Shown one piece after another: positions 1 through 5,780 of a stretch of DNA of 6,620 nucleotides. Numbering within the stretch: the stretch's first letter is position 1; every line of letters starts with the position of its first letter. This DNA is from Candidatus Cloacimonadota bacterium (GTDB lineage: Bacteria; Cloacimonadota; Cloacimonadia; Cloacimonadales; Cloacimonadaceae). The notes under the pieces were generated by a model. That model did not search any database, had not been told where the DNA came from, and was given only the letters and a program-made list of their open reading frames with translations. The stretch is from contig JALNWR010000148.1 in the NCBI GenBank assembly GCA_023230795.1, forward strand, positions 1 to 6,620, in the 5' to 3' direction. The translations under genes were made by a program, and so were the position numbers.

Positions 1-594
1 GAAAACATCATGAAAGCCGGAGAAAACACCATCAAAGCGCACCTACACCATCTCAAATCTCATGGCGAAATGGGATATTACAACGAAGCGCTCCAAATTC
101 TCAAGGCCAATGATTACGACATCGAAGCCCTCACCACCGAAGAAACCATGGCTTGCGGCTGCAGTGGAACTCATGCCAGAACCATTGAGCCGGAACAGGA
201 TGGAAACACAATGGGTGGGGAGCTGCACACAGAGCTGAGGCAGTGGCCGGTACAGCTTACTTTATTGAATCCAGCGGCCGCATATTTTGACAATGCCGAG
301 CTTTTGCTTTCGGCAGACTGTGTGCCATACGCCTACGCAGATTTTCACCGCCGGTTTCTTAGGGGAAAGATAGTGATCACACTCTGCCCGAAACTGGACC
401 TGGATTTGGAACGATATATTGACAAATTATCGCAAATATTTATATTGCATAAAATCAAAAGCGTGAGCATCGTACGCATGGAAGTGCCTTGTTGTGGCGG
501 AATGGAGATTATTCTGCAAAAAGCACTTGAACGTGCCGGACAGATGCACTTTGTGAAAGTAAACGTCATCAGCATTGATGGCAAAATCATCTAA
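1..594 (+). CDS. C-terminal part of a 4Fe-4S ferredoxin-domain-type cysteine-rich protein (5' end outside window)
   Basis: The frame is open from base 1, so the true start lies upstream; the Met at base 10 is internal. Counting from that Met, the visible 194 residues contain the segment KAHLHHLKSHGE (about 9-20), a CGCSG motif (C49, C51), LRQWPVQL (76-83), ADCVPYAY (C104), LCPK (C126) and VPCCGG (C161, C162). From memory, this set matches the C-terminal region of anaerobe proteins that carry an N-terminal two-cluster 4Fe-4S ferredoxin domain; that domain is not visible here. The clustered cysteines suggest a further metal or redox site, which is inference. No signal peptide or membrane segment is visible in this part, so it is probably cytoplasmic. 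Its TAA overlaps the ribosome binding site of the cupin gene, and hcp follows, so a redox partner role for Hcp is plausible. Family assignment is fairly sure; function is not. Confidence 0.8.
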   Translation, partial: ENIMKAGENTIKAHLHHLKSHGEMGYYNEALQILKANDYDIEALTTEETMACGCSGTHARTIEPEQDGNTMGGELHTELRQWPVQLTLLNPAAAYFDNAELLLSADCVPYAYADFHRRFLRGKIVITLCPKLDLDLERYIDKLSQIFILHKIKSVSIVRMEVPCCGGMEIILQKALERAGQMHFVKVNVISIDGKII

Positions 595-598
595 GGAG
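593..598 (+). promoter_or_regulatory. Ribosome binding site of the cupin gene, overlapping the upstream stop codon
   Basis: AAGGAG lies 7 bases before the ATG at 606 and shares two bases with the TAA stop (592-594) of the preceding gene. This fixes the cupin start and suggests that translation of the two genes is coupled. Confidence 0.8.
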
Positions 599-605
599 AG
601 ATAAT

Positions 606-923
606 ATGGAAAGCAGATACTACAAAGACCTCACACCCGTGCTGAATGTCAATGGCATGATCGGCACCAAGATCTATGTGCAGCCTGAAGGCGAAATCGT
701 GCATATCGAGTTTGAGCCCAAAGCCCATCTCAAGGCTCACAAAACACCCGTGAACGTAGCTTTTTTTGTGCTGGAAGGCACTGCCACACTCACCATAGGC
801 GAAGAAAGCAGTAGCTTCCCTGCCGGAACTATCATCGACAGCCCCAAAAACATCCCCCATGCAGTTACTAATGAGGGTGACACGCTGATGCGCATCCTCG
901 TAATCAAAATGCCAAAACCATAA
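606..923 (+). CDS. Small single-domain cupin protein with degraded metal site
   Basis: This 105-residue protein is about the size of one cupin barrel. Cupin motif 2 is clear at 72-89: P72-A-G74, then P80, P84-H85 and N89, followed by NEG. Motif 1 ends in the typical FFVLEG turn (53-58). Lining up on that glycine, the first histidine is H45, but the second histidine position is T47 and the usual glutamate is V51. Only H45 and H85 of the normal four metal ligands therefore remain, with H41 a possible substitute. It may bind metal poorly, or act as a small-molecule or redox sensor or scaffold; this is inference. No signal peptide is seen. The gene sits between the Fe-S protein gene (overlap through its ribosome binding site) and hcp (20 bp), which suggests a shared role in stress defence. 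The substrate is unknown. Confidence 0.85.
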   Translation: MESRYYKDLTPVLNVNGMIGTKIYVQPEGEIVHIEFEPKAHLKAHKTPVNVAFFVLEGTATLTIGEESSSFPAGTIIDSPKNIPHAVTNEGDTLMRILVIKMPKP

Positions 924-943
924 AACAATAGGAGAAACACACC

Positions 944-2596
944 ATGAGTATGTTTTGTTATCAATGTCAGGAAACAGCCCGAAACCTCGGCTGCACTGTA
1001 CGTGGAGTATGCGGGAAACCCGATACTCTGGCACACTTGATGGACCTCTTGATTTACAGCCTCAGAGGTCTTGCTTATGTCTCACACAAGCTAATACAAA
1101 ACGGGAAATATTATCCCGAAGATTCAATTCTTGTAATGCAAGGACTTTTTACCACCATCACCAATGCTAATTGGGATGAAGCTGTGATCACCGATCTCAT
1201 AGACCAAGCCATTGCGCGCCGTGACAAAAGGAAAGCGGAGCTGTGCCAGATTCTCAACGACAAATGCGATTCTTGCCCCGAAGCCGTCAACTTCCAGATC
1301 ACCAAGGATCAGTATGAAGAATTTGGTGCCAAGGTAGGCGTGCTCAGAACTGAGAATGAAGATATCCGCAGCCTGCGTGAAACTATCACCTATGGCCTCA
1401 AAGGTATCGGAGCTTATGGAGACCATGCTGCCATGCTTGGCTACATGGATGACGACGTAAATAAATTTATGATGGAAGGCCTGGCTGCAACTATCGATGA
1501 TAGCCTTAGCGCCGATGATCTGGTAGCCATGGTACTCAAGACCGGTGAGCATGCCGTAAAAGTAATGGCCAAACTGGATGAAGCCCACACCAAGACCTAT
1601 GGCAATCCCGAACCCACCCACGTCAATATCGGAGTGGGCAAAAACCCCGGCATCCTGGTAAGCGGACACGATCTTAAGGATTTTGAAGAGCTGCTCATCC
1701 AGACCGAAGGCAAGGGCATCGATATCTATACCCATAGCGAGATGCTGCCGGCAAATTACTATCCAGCCTTCAAGAAGTTTAAACACTTCCATGGCAATTA
1801 CGGCTCATCCTGGTGGCATCAGTTAGTTGATTTCCAGAACTTTAACGGCGCCATTTTGATGACCACAAATTGCATCGTTCCGCTGCGCAAAGAAAACACC
1901 TATCTGGACAAGATGTTCACCACAGGTATGGCCGGATATCCCGGAGCAATCCATATTGCAGACCGCAAAGATGGCAAACCCAAAGATTTCAGCCCTGTGA
2001 TCGAAGCAGCCTTGAAATGCCCACCTCCCACAGAGATGGAAACCGGTGAAATCATCGGTGGATTTGCCCATGCCACAGTGCTTTCACTGGCAGACAAGAT
2101 AGTGGATGCCGTGAAATCCGGAGCGATCAAACGCTTTGTGGTAATGGCAGGATGCGATGGCCGCATGCCCTCTCGCAAATACTTCACCGAAGTAGCCGAA
2201 AAGCTGCCCAAAGACACCATAATCCTCACAGCCGGTTGTGCTAAATATCGCTATATCAAGCTCGACCTGGGCGATATCGGTGGCATTCCCCGCATCCTTG
2301 ATGCCGGTCAGTGCAACGACTCCTATTCTCTTGCTGTGATCGCACTCAAACTCAAAGAAGTCTTTGAACTCGATGATGTGAACGATCTGCCCATCTCCTT
2401 TGACCTCGGCTGGTACGAGCAAAAAGCGGTGGCAGTACTGCTCGCTCTGCTTTCTCTGGGCTTCAAGAATATGCGAATCGGGCCTACCCTGCCTGGTTTC
2501 CTTTCACCTAATGTAGCCAAAGTGATCATCGATACCTTTGGCCTCAAACAAACTACCAATGCGGATGATGATATCGCTGCCATGATGGGTGGCTGA
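944..2596 (+). CDS. hcp: Hybrid-cluster protein (hydroxylamine reductase / NO reductase), class I
   Basis: This 550-residue protein is full length for the family. Hcp reduces hydroxylamine to ammonia in vitro and in E. coli is regarded as a high-affinity NO reductase that also takes part in protein S-nitrosylation. The N-terminal cluster motif is C5-x2-C8-x8-C17-x5-C23, the spacing of class I enzymes from strict anaerobes rather than the enterobacterial type. All hybrid-cluster ligands can be placed: H242, E266, C310, C404 (the persulfide cysteine position, in AGCDGRMPS), C432, C457, E492 and K494. Each is offset by exactly two from the numbering I recall for the Desulfovibrio enzyme. The helical region between the cysteine motif and the core is present, so it is not the deleted class III form. 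AGGAG at 930-934 is 9 bases before the ATG. The gene ends in tandem stops (TGA TAA). No hcr reductase gene is adjacent, so electrons probably come from a ferredoxin-like donor, perhaps the product of the first gene. Confidence 0.97.
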   Translation: MSMFCYQCQETARNLGCTVRGVCGKPDTLAHLMDLLIYSLRGLAYVSHKLIQNGKYYPEDSILVMQGLFTTITNANWDEAVITDLIDQAIARRDKRKAELCQILNDKCDSCPEAVNFQITKDQYEEFGAKVGVLRTENEDIRSLRETITYGLKGIGAYGDHAAMLGYMDDDVNKFMMEGLAATIDDSLSADDLVAMVLKTGEHAVKVMAKLDEAHTKTYGNPEPTHVNIGVGKNPGILVSGHDLKDFEELLIQTEGKGIDIYTHSEMLPANYYPAFKKFKHFHGNYGSSWWHQLVDFQNFNGAILMTTNCIVPLRKENTYLDKMFTTGMAGYPGAIHIADRKDGKPKDFSPVIEAALKCPPPTEMETGEIIGGFAHATVLSLADKIVDAVKSGAIKRFVVMAGCDGRMPSRKYFTEVAEKLPKDTIILTAGCAKYRYIKLDLGDIGGIPRILDAGQCNDSYSLAVIALKLKEVFELDDVNDLPISFDLGWYEQKAVAVLLALLSLGFKNMRIGPTLPGFLSPNVAKVIIDTFGLKQTTNADDDIAAMMGG

Positions 2597-2620
2597 TAAA
2601 TCCCCTTATTCAGACATGAT

Positions 2621-2652
2621 GAAGGCAGGACTTTGCGAAAAGTTCTGCCTTC
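2621..2652 (+). terminator. Intrinsic terminator after hcp
   Basis: A 14-bp stem pairs 2621-2634 with 2639-2652, with one G.U pair (2629/2644). It closes on a four-base GCGA loop of the GNRA type. A short, broken T run (TTTGACTTT) follows from 2653. It lies 24 bp past the hcp stop and is well placed to end the Fe-S/cupin/hcp transcript. The stem is unusually strong, while the T tract is weaker than ideal. The opposite side has no T run, so it should work mainly in the plus direction. Confidence 0.75.
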
Positions 2653-2695
2653 TTTGACTTTCAATCCTGGTATCCAGCCTCTGGCTTCAATTAGT

Positions 2696-2763
2696 TTTTA
2701 ATTCGATTTTAACTCGAGTCCACTCGAAGATTCGAGTCACCTCGAGTCGAAAACGAATTAAAA
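2696..2763. repeat. Nested imperfect palindrome with repeated TCGA
   Basis: Three stems share one centre (about 2729.5). The outer arm 2696-2710 pairs with 2750-2763 over 14 bp with one bulged A (2706). A middle stem pairs 2712-2718 (ACTCGAG) with 2741-2747. An inner stem pairs 2722-2728 (ACTCGAA) with 2731-2737. TCGA occurs six times within about 48 bp (2703, 2714, 2724, 2732, 2742, 2747). The element lies in the gap between the two transcription units. It has no T run after it on either side, so it is not a standard terminator. It could be an interspersed palindromic repeat, a small non-autonomous element, or a protein binding site. The sequence shows the structure; its role is unknown. Confidence 0.75.
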
Positions 2764-2969
2764 GCAAGTTCACTGGAAAAGGGAGGAGGCAGCCTAAAGG
2801 CTACAATATCAATATACATAAAGCCTGAAGTGCTTAAAGATTTCATAGACAAACAGGATGCTATCACTAAGATAAAAGCTCAAAACCATACTATGCGAAA
2901 ACTCAAGATAATTTACCGCTTGACTAAAACACGCCGTTCCCGCTTTTTGGGAATCAAATGAAACACGAT
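2764..2969. other. Non-coding stretch upstream of ybaB, no convincing gene
   Basis: These 206 bases complete the 384-bp gap between hcp and ybaB. A purine-rich run containing AGGAGG (2784-2789) looks like a ribosome binding site, but no ATG, GTG or TTG follows at a usable distance. A small hairpin pairs 2791-2794 with 2799-2802 (AGCC/GGCT), and another pairs 2937-2941 with 2949-2953 (TTCCC/GGGAA). TTGACT at 2920-2925 resembles a -35 box, but there is no matching -10 box at normal spacing. The promoter for the ybaB unit is expected here but I cannot place it. The forward frame is open across most of the stretch. No tRNA, signal recognition particle RNA or riboswitch core is recognised. Confidence 0.6.
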
Positions 2970-2980
2970 AAGGAGTTCAC

Positions 2981-3304
2981 ATGTTACAAGGTGGAAAAAA
3001 TATGAATAACCTGATGAAACAGGCCCAGAAGATGCAGCAGGATATGATGAAATCTCAGCAAGAACTGGAAAACAAGATCTTCGAAGTTAGCTCTGGTGGT
3101 GGCATGGTTACCATCGGCATCAATGGAGCGCACGAAGTAAAAAGCATAAAGATCGATAAAGAAGCTGTGGACCCGGACGATGTGGAGATGCTGGAAGATT
3201 TGATCCTCGCTGCCCTGCAGGAAGCCCACAATCAGGTATCTCAAGCCAGTGAAGAAATCATGGGAAAACTCACCGGAGGCATGAAGATTCCAGGGCTCTT
3301 TTAG
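2981..3304 (+). CDS. ybaB: YbaB/EbfC family nucleoid-associated DNA-binding protein
   Basis: This 107-residue protein is the normal length for the family. These dimeric proteins bind DNA and are usually encoded beside recR, with a supposed role in nucleoid structure or in loading repair factors. Family marks are the N-terminal NLMKQAQKMQQDM helix, a central GGGMVTIGINGAHEV strand region, the EMLEDLILAALQEAHNQ helix and a C-terminal GGMKIPGLF tail. The ATG at 2981 is preferred because AAGGAG (2970-2975) lies 5 bases upstream and the short N-terminal LQGGKNM stretch lines up with the E. coli start. The ATG at 3002, which also has a fair upstream AAGGTGG, is a weaker alternative. recR starts 3 bp after the stop. 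The usual upstream partner dnaX is absent from this window. Confidence 0.95.
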   Translation: MLQGGKNMNNLMKQAQKMQQDMMKSQQELENKIFEVSSGGGMVTIGINGAHEVKSIKIDKEAVDPDDVEMLEDLILAALQEAHNQVSQASEEIMGKLTGGMKIPGLF

Positions 3305-3307
3305 AAA

Positions 3308-3904
3308 ATGTTCATCAGCAATAAACTGGAAAAGCTAATAGAAAGTCTGTCCCGCTTTCCCGGAATAGGTAAAAGGACAGCCCAGCGCATGGCATGGTAT
3401 CTGCTCTCGCAAGACCAGAATTTTGCCCTGGAACTGGCAGAGACCATCAAGACCACTGTTCAGGCTTTTAAGCCCTGCTCAAAGTGTCTGATGCTCTCTG
3501 AAAGCGATCCCTGCCCGATCTGCTCCTCTTTAATGCGGGATACGGATAGCCTTTGCATAGTAGAAAGCAGTGCCGATATACAAGTCATCGAAAATATGAA
3601 CGAGTATAAGGGACTGTACTTTGTGCTGGGGCATCTGCTCTCCCCCATCGATGGCTACGGGCCTGATCAGATCAATGCTGCGGCTTTATCCCAAAGGGTT
3701 GCCCAGCTGATGCCAAAGGAATTGATCCTGGCCCTCAAACCCTCCGCTGAAGGCGAAGCTACCATTCATTATATCTGGGAGATATTCAAAGATAAAGATG
3801 TTTGCATCACCCGTTTGTCCACCGGCCTGCCCTTTGGCGGAGACCTTGAATACAGCAGTAGCAATACCCTGAAAAGCGCATGGGAAAGGCGTTATGGCGT
3901 CTGA
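3308..3904 (+). CDS. recR: Recombination mediator protein RecR
   Basis: This 198-residue protein matches the usual RecR length. RecR forms a ring clamp that works with RecO (and RecF) to load RecA on gapped, SSB-coated DNA. The N-terminal helix-hairpin-helix shows RFPGIGKRTAQRMAWYLL (16-33). The zinc finger is C57-x2-C60 and C69-x2-C72. The Toprim domain starts around LCIVES (82-87) and includes FVLGHLLSPIDGYGP (105-119). The C-terminal region has LKPSAEGEATIHYI (143-156), TRLSTGLPFGGDLEY (168-182) and the final AWERR. In the Toprim motif, the usual VLGG is VLGH here, a minor change. No strong ribosome binding site precedes the ATG, which sits 3 bp after the ybaB stop, so translation is probably coupled to ybaB. 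ribE follows by 2 bp. Confidence 0.97.
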   Translation: MFISNKLEKLIESLSRFPGIGKRTAQRMAWYLLSQDQNFALELAETIKTTVQAFKPCSKCLMLSESDPCPICSSLMRDTDSLCIVESSADIQVIENMNEYKGLYFVLGHLLSPIDGYGPDQINAAALSQRVAQLMPKELILALKPSAEGEATIHYIWEIFKDKDVCITRLSTGLPFGGDLEYSSSNTLKSAWERRYGV

Positions 3905-3906
3905 AG

Positions 3907-4491
3907 ATGTTCACCGGAATCATTGAAGCTATCAGCCCCATCGAAAGTATCAAGACCGAAGCCGGCTCGAAATATATTCAAATAGCGCGGCCAAAATCCT
4001 TTGATGATCTCAAAGAAGGCTCTTCCATCGCCTGCGATGGCATCTGTCTTACTGCACTGAAGCTTGATCAAAGCTCTTTTACAGTGCAGGTCATGAACGA
4101 GACCTGGATCAAAAGCACCGCCAGCTACTGGAAAATCGACGATATCCTGAATCTGGAGCGGGCTCTGAAGATAGGCGACAGGCTGGATGGGCACTGGGTG
4201 CAGGGACACATAGACCGAACCGCTAAATTCCTGCGCAAAGAGCAGCGCAACCAAACCATGTATTACCATTTTGAGTTGCATCATCAGGATCGGCACTTGA
4301 TGATCCCCCAAGGCTCTATCGCCATCAATGGCATCAGCCTCACGGTAGCCAGCCTGAGCAGCAGAGAATTCTGTGTAGCCCTCATCCGGCACACCGCCGA
4401 GAATAGCAATATGGATTTGATCAAAGCCGGAGCCTTAGTGAATCTGGAATATGACGCCCTGGGTAAATATTTGCTAAGGAGCAAGTTATGA
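3907..4491 (+). CDS. ribE: Riboflavin synthase, alpha subunit
   Basis: This cytoplasmic trimeric enzyme converts two 6,7-dimethyl-8-ribityllumazine molecules into riboflavin and the pyrimidinedione by-product, the last step of riboflavin synthesis. The 194-residue protein has two lumazine-binding repeats (about 1-90 and 91-185). Marks are MFTGII at the N-terminus, DGICLTA (44-50), LNLERALKIGDRLDGH (81-96), QGHID (99-103), INGISLTV (140-147), RHTAENSN (161-168) and EYDALGKY (181-188). Compared with the E. coli residues I recall, F2, C47, H96, H101, S144 and D183 fill the active-site positions. The start was set at 3907 because the family begins MFTG. A longer frame from 3880 would add nine odd residues and overlap recR. 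The ATG lies 2 bp after the recR stop. No FMN riboswitch precedes it and no other rib genes are visible, so it probably depends on the ybaB-recR transcript. Confidence 0.96.
   Translation: MFTGIIEAISPIESIKTEAGSKYIQIARPKSFDDLKEGSSIACDGICLTALKLDQSSFTVQVMNETWIKSTASYWKIDDILNLERALKIGDRLDGHWVQGHIDRTAKFLRKEQRNQTMYYHFELHHQDRHLMIPQGSIAINGISLTVASLSSREFCVALIRHTAENSNMDLIKAGALVNLEYDALGKYLLRSKL
4476..4481 (+). promoter_or_regulatory. Ribosome binding site of the lipoprotein gene, inside ribE
   Basis: AAGGAG lies 6 bases before the ATG at 4488, within the last codons of ribE. It supports the choice of an ATG that overlaps the ribE stop (ATGA, 4488-4491), and it points to translational coupling. Confidence 0.8.
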
Positions 4492-5768
4492 AGCTGATCA
4501 AAGCCACAATCATTACTTTCCTGCTACTTAGTCTGTTTGCTTGTGGCAGCAAACGCGGTCCCACCGGTGGAGAAGCCGATACCGAAAAGCCCACCGTGAT
4601 TTCTTCTTCCCCGATAGAAATGGGTGATATTTCCAAAAAGATCATCGAAATAGACTTTTCCAAACCCATGGATAAAGCTTCCATTACCAATTCTATCTAT
4701 ATCTATCCTCCGGTTTCTCAGCGGCGCATTTCACTGACCAGAGCCACCCTGAAAATCGAGATTGAGGATGAACTGCTCTTGGATACGAACTACTATATCA
4801 CCCTTAGCACCAGGCTCAAAGACCTTAGAGGCAACCACCTAGATAGATCGCACACTCTGGCCTTCCGATCCGGTGAAGCGCAAACCGGGCAGCTTTCGGG
4901 CCTTATCAAATATGAAGACCCTCTGGACACAGGAACCGCTATCAATCTTTCCCTGTTTTCAGCCGACTCCCTCTTGGTGATGGCGCATGAAGCCAGCGGG
5001 GAGAGCTATGAGCTCCCGAATTTGAATCCTGCCAGCTACATCCTGCGAGCTTATATAGACAAAAACCTGAATGGTCGCTATGATCTGATCTATGAGCCTT
5101 TCTTTGAGGATATTGTTACGGTATCAGAGCGTTCAAGCCTCGACATGACTATGGCTTATGTAGATACTACTTTGGCTCAGATCAGGAATGTAAAACAGGT
5201 GTCGCCATACGAGCTGGAAATAACCCTAAGCAAGATAATCTCAAAGTATTTCTCCCTGGAGATATTTACCGAGGGCAGTGAAGATAGAATCGAGATACTG
5301 CATGAGCATCTGGATCAAGACAAGCTCTTTGTGCTCTGCTCAAAGCTGGACTCTTCGCGTGTGACAATCAAGATGCGCAATCTGGAAGACCATAAAGTCA
5401 ATCTCAGCGCGGAATCTTCCCTTGCTTTTCAGGTTCAAAACCGCAGCGATGAAGAGCCTCCGCAGCTGCTCTTCACTATCCCGCGTAGCGGCGCTTCGAT
5501 CAATGATCTCAAGCCGAAAATAGAGCTTAAATTCTCTGAGATAATGACCAGAAAGAATCTAAAGATCAGCCTGGTAGCCAGTGATTCCAAACAGGAAGTA
5601 CCCATTGATATTTTGAATATACACGGACGTAAAGTTATCTTGCAGCCCTCGCAAGAGCTAACAAACTACCGCTCTTATAGCCTGACTATTCACAAAGAAA
5701 GCACAGACTATAGTGGCAACGAGATGCAGGAAGATCAGAAGCTGATCTTTTTGCCCATAAAACGTTAA
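4488..5768 (+). CDS. Lipoprotein with Ig-like (Big_5 / SbsA-type) domains
   Basis: This 426-residue protein has a lipoprotein signal: K2/K5, a hydrophobic stretch (about 6-18) and the lipobox L16-F-A-C19, so C19 should be the lipidated residue. After a GSKRGPTGGEADTEKPTV linker, an Ig-like domain spans about 34-128 (features IEIDFSKPMDKASI and a TNYYITL strand). A second similar domain spans about 323-424 (EPPQLLFTIPRSGA, IELKFSEIM, NYRSYSLTI). The middle holds a LPNLNPASYILRAYIDKN segment followed by NGRYD (176-199), a form common in this family; its DxNxNGxxD spacing resembles a calcium-binding loop. Such proteins are common as uncharacterised surface lipoproteins in Bacteroidota and relatives; the role is unknown. 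Because position 2 of the mature protein is Gly, not Asp, outer-membrane sorting is plausible but not shown. It overlaps ribE by 4 bp and wecB follows 12 bp later. Confidence 0.88.
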   Translation: MKLIKATIITFLLLSLFACGSKRGPTGGEADTEKPTVISSSPIEMGDISKKIIEIDFSKPMDKASITNSIYIYPPVSQRRISLTRATLKIEIEDELLLDTNYYITLSTRLKDLRGNHLDRSHTLAFRSGEAQTGQLSGLIKYEDPLDTGTAINLSLFSADSLLVMAHEASGESYELPNLNPASYILRAYIDKNLNGRYDLIYEPFFEDIVTVSERSSLDMTMAYVDTTLAQIRNVKQVSPYELEITLSKIISKYFSLEIFTEGSEDRIEILHEHLDQDKLFVLCSKLDSSRVTIKMRNLEDHKVNLSAESSLAFQVQNRSDEEPPQLLFTIPRSGASINDLKPKIELKFSEIMTRKNLKISLVASDSKQEVPIDILNIHGRKVILQPSQELTNYRSYSLTIHKESTDYSGNEMQEDQKLIFLPIKR

Positions 5769-5780
5769 TAGGAAGATAAA

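Noticed and set aside
1124..1792. Long reverse-strand open frame (222 codons) inside hcp
   Set aside because: It lies wholly antisense to a full-length hcp with all ligands intact, and its translation resembles no family I know; it is a shadow of the hcp codon pattern.
2696..2763. The palindrome as a bidirectional terminator or integron attC site
   Set aside because: No T run follows the stem on either strand, and there is no neighbouring integrase or cassette structure and no recognisable attC core sites.
2709..2846. Reverse-strand 45-codon frame in the gap before ybaB
   Set aside because: No ribosome binding site precedes it, it ends inside the palindrome, and the product looks like no known protein.
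2920..2948. Sigma-70 type promoter from TTGACT
   Set aside because: The -35-like box has no TATAAT-like hexamer at 16-19 bp; the sequence there is a run of T.
2764..2980. Signal recognition particle RNA or FMN riboswitch before the ybaB-recR-ribE unit
   Set aside because: I looked for the conserved SRP RNA tip sequence and the FMN riboswitch core and saw neither.
3002..3004. Alternative start for ybaB at the internal ATG
   Set aside because: The ATG at 2981 has a good AAGGAG and gives the N-terminal length usual for the family, though the internal start cannot be fully excluded.
3880..3906. Nine-residue N-terminal extension of riboflavin synthase
   Set aside because: The family starts MFTG, the extension would overlap recR, and its residues (MGKALWRLK) have no family counterpart.
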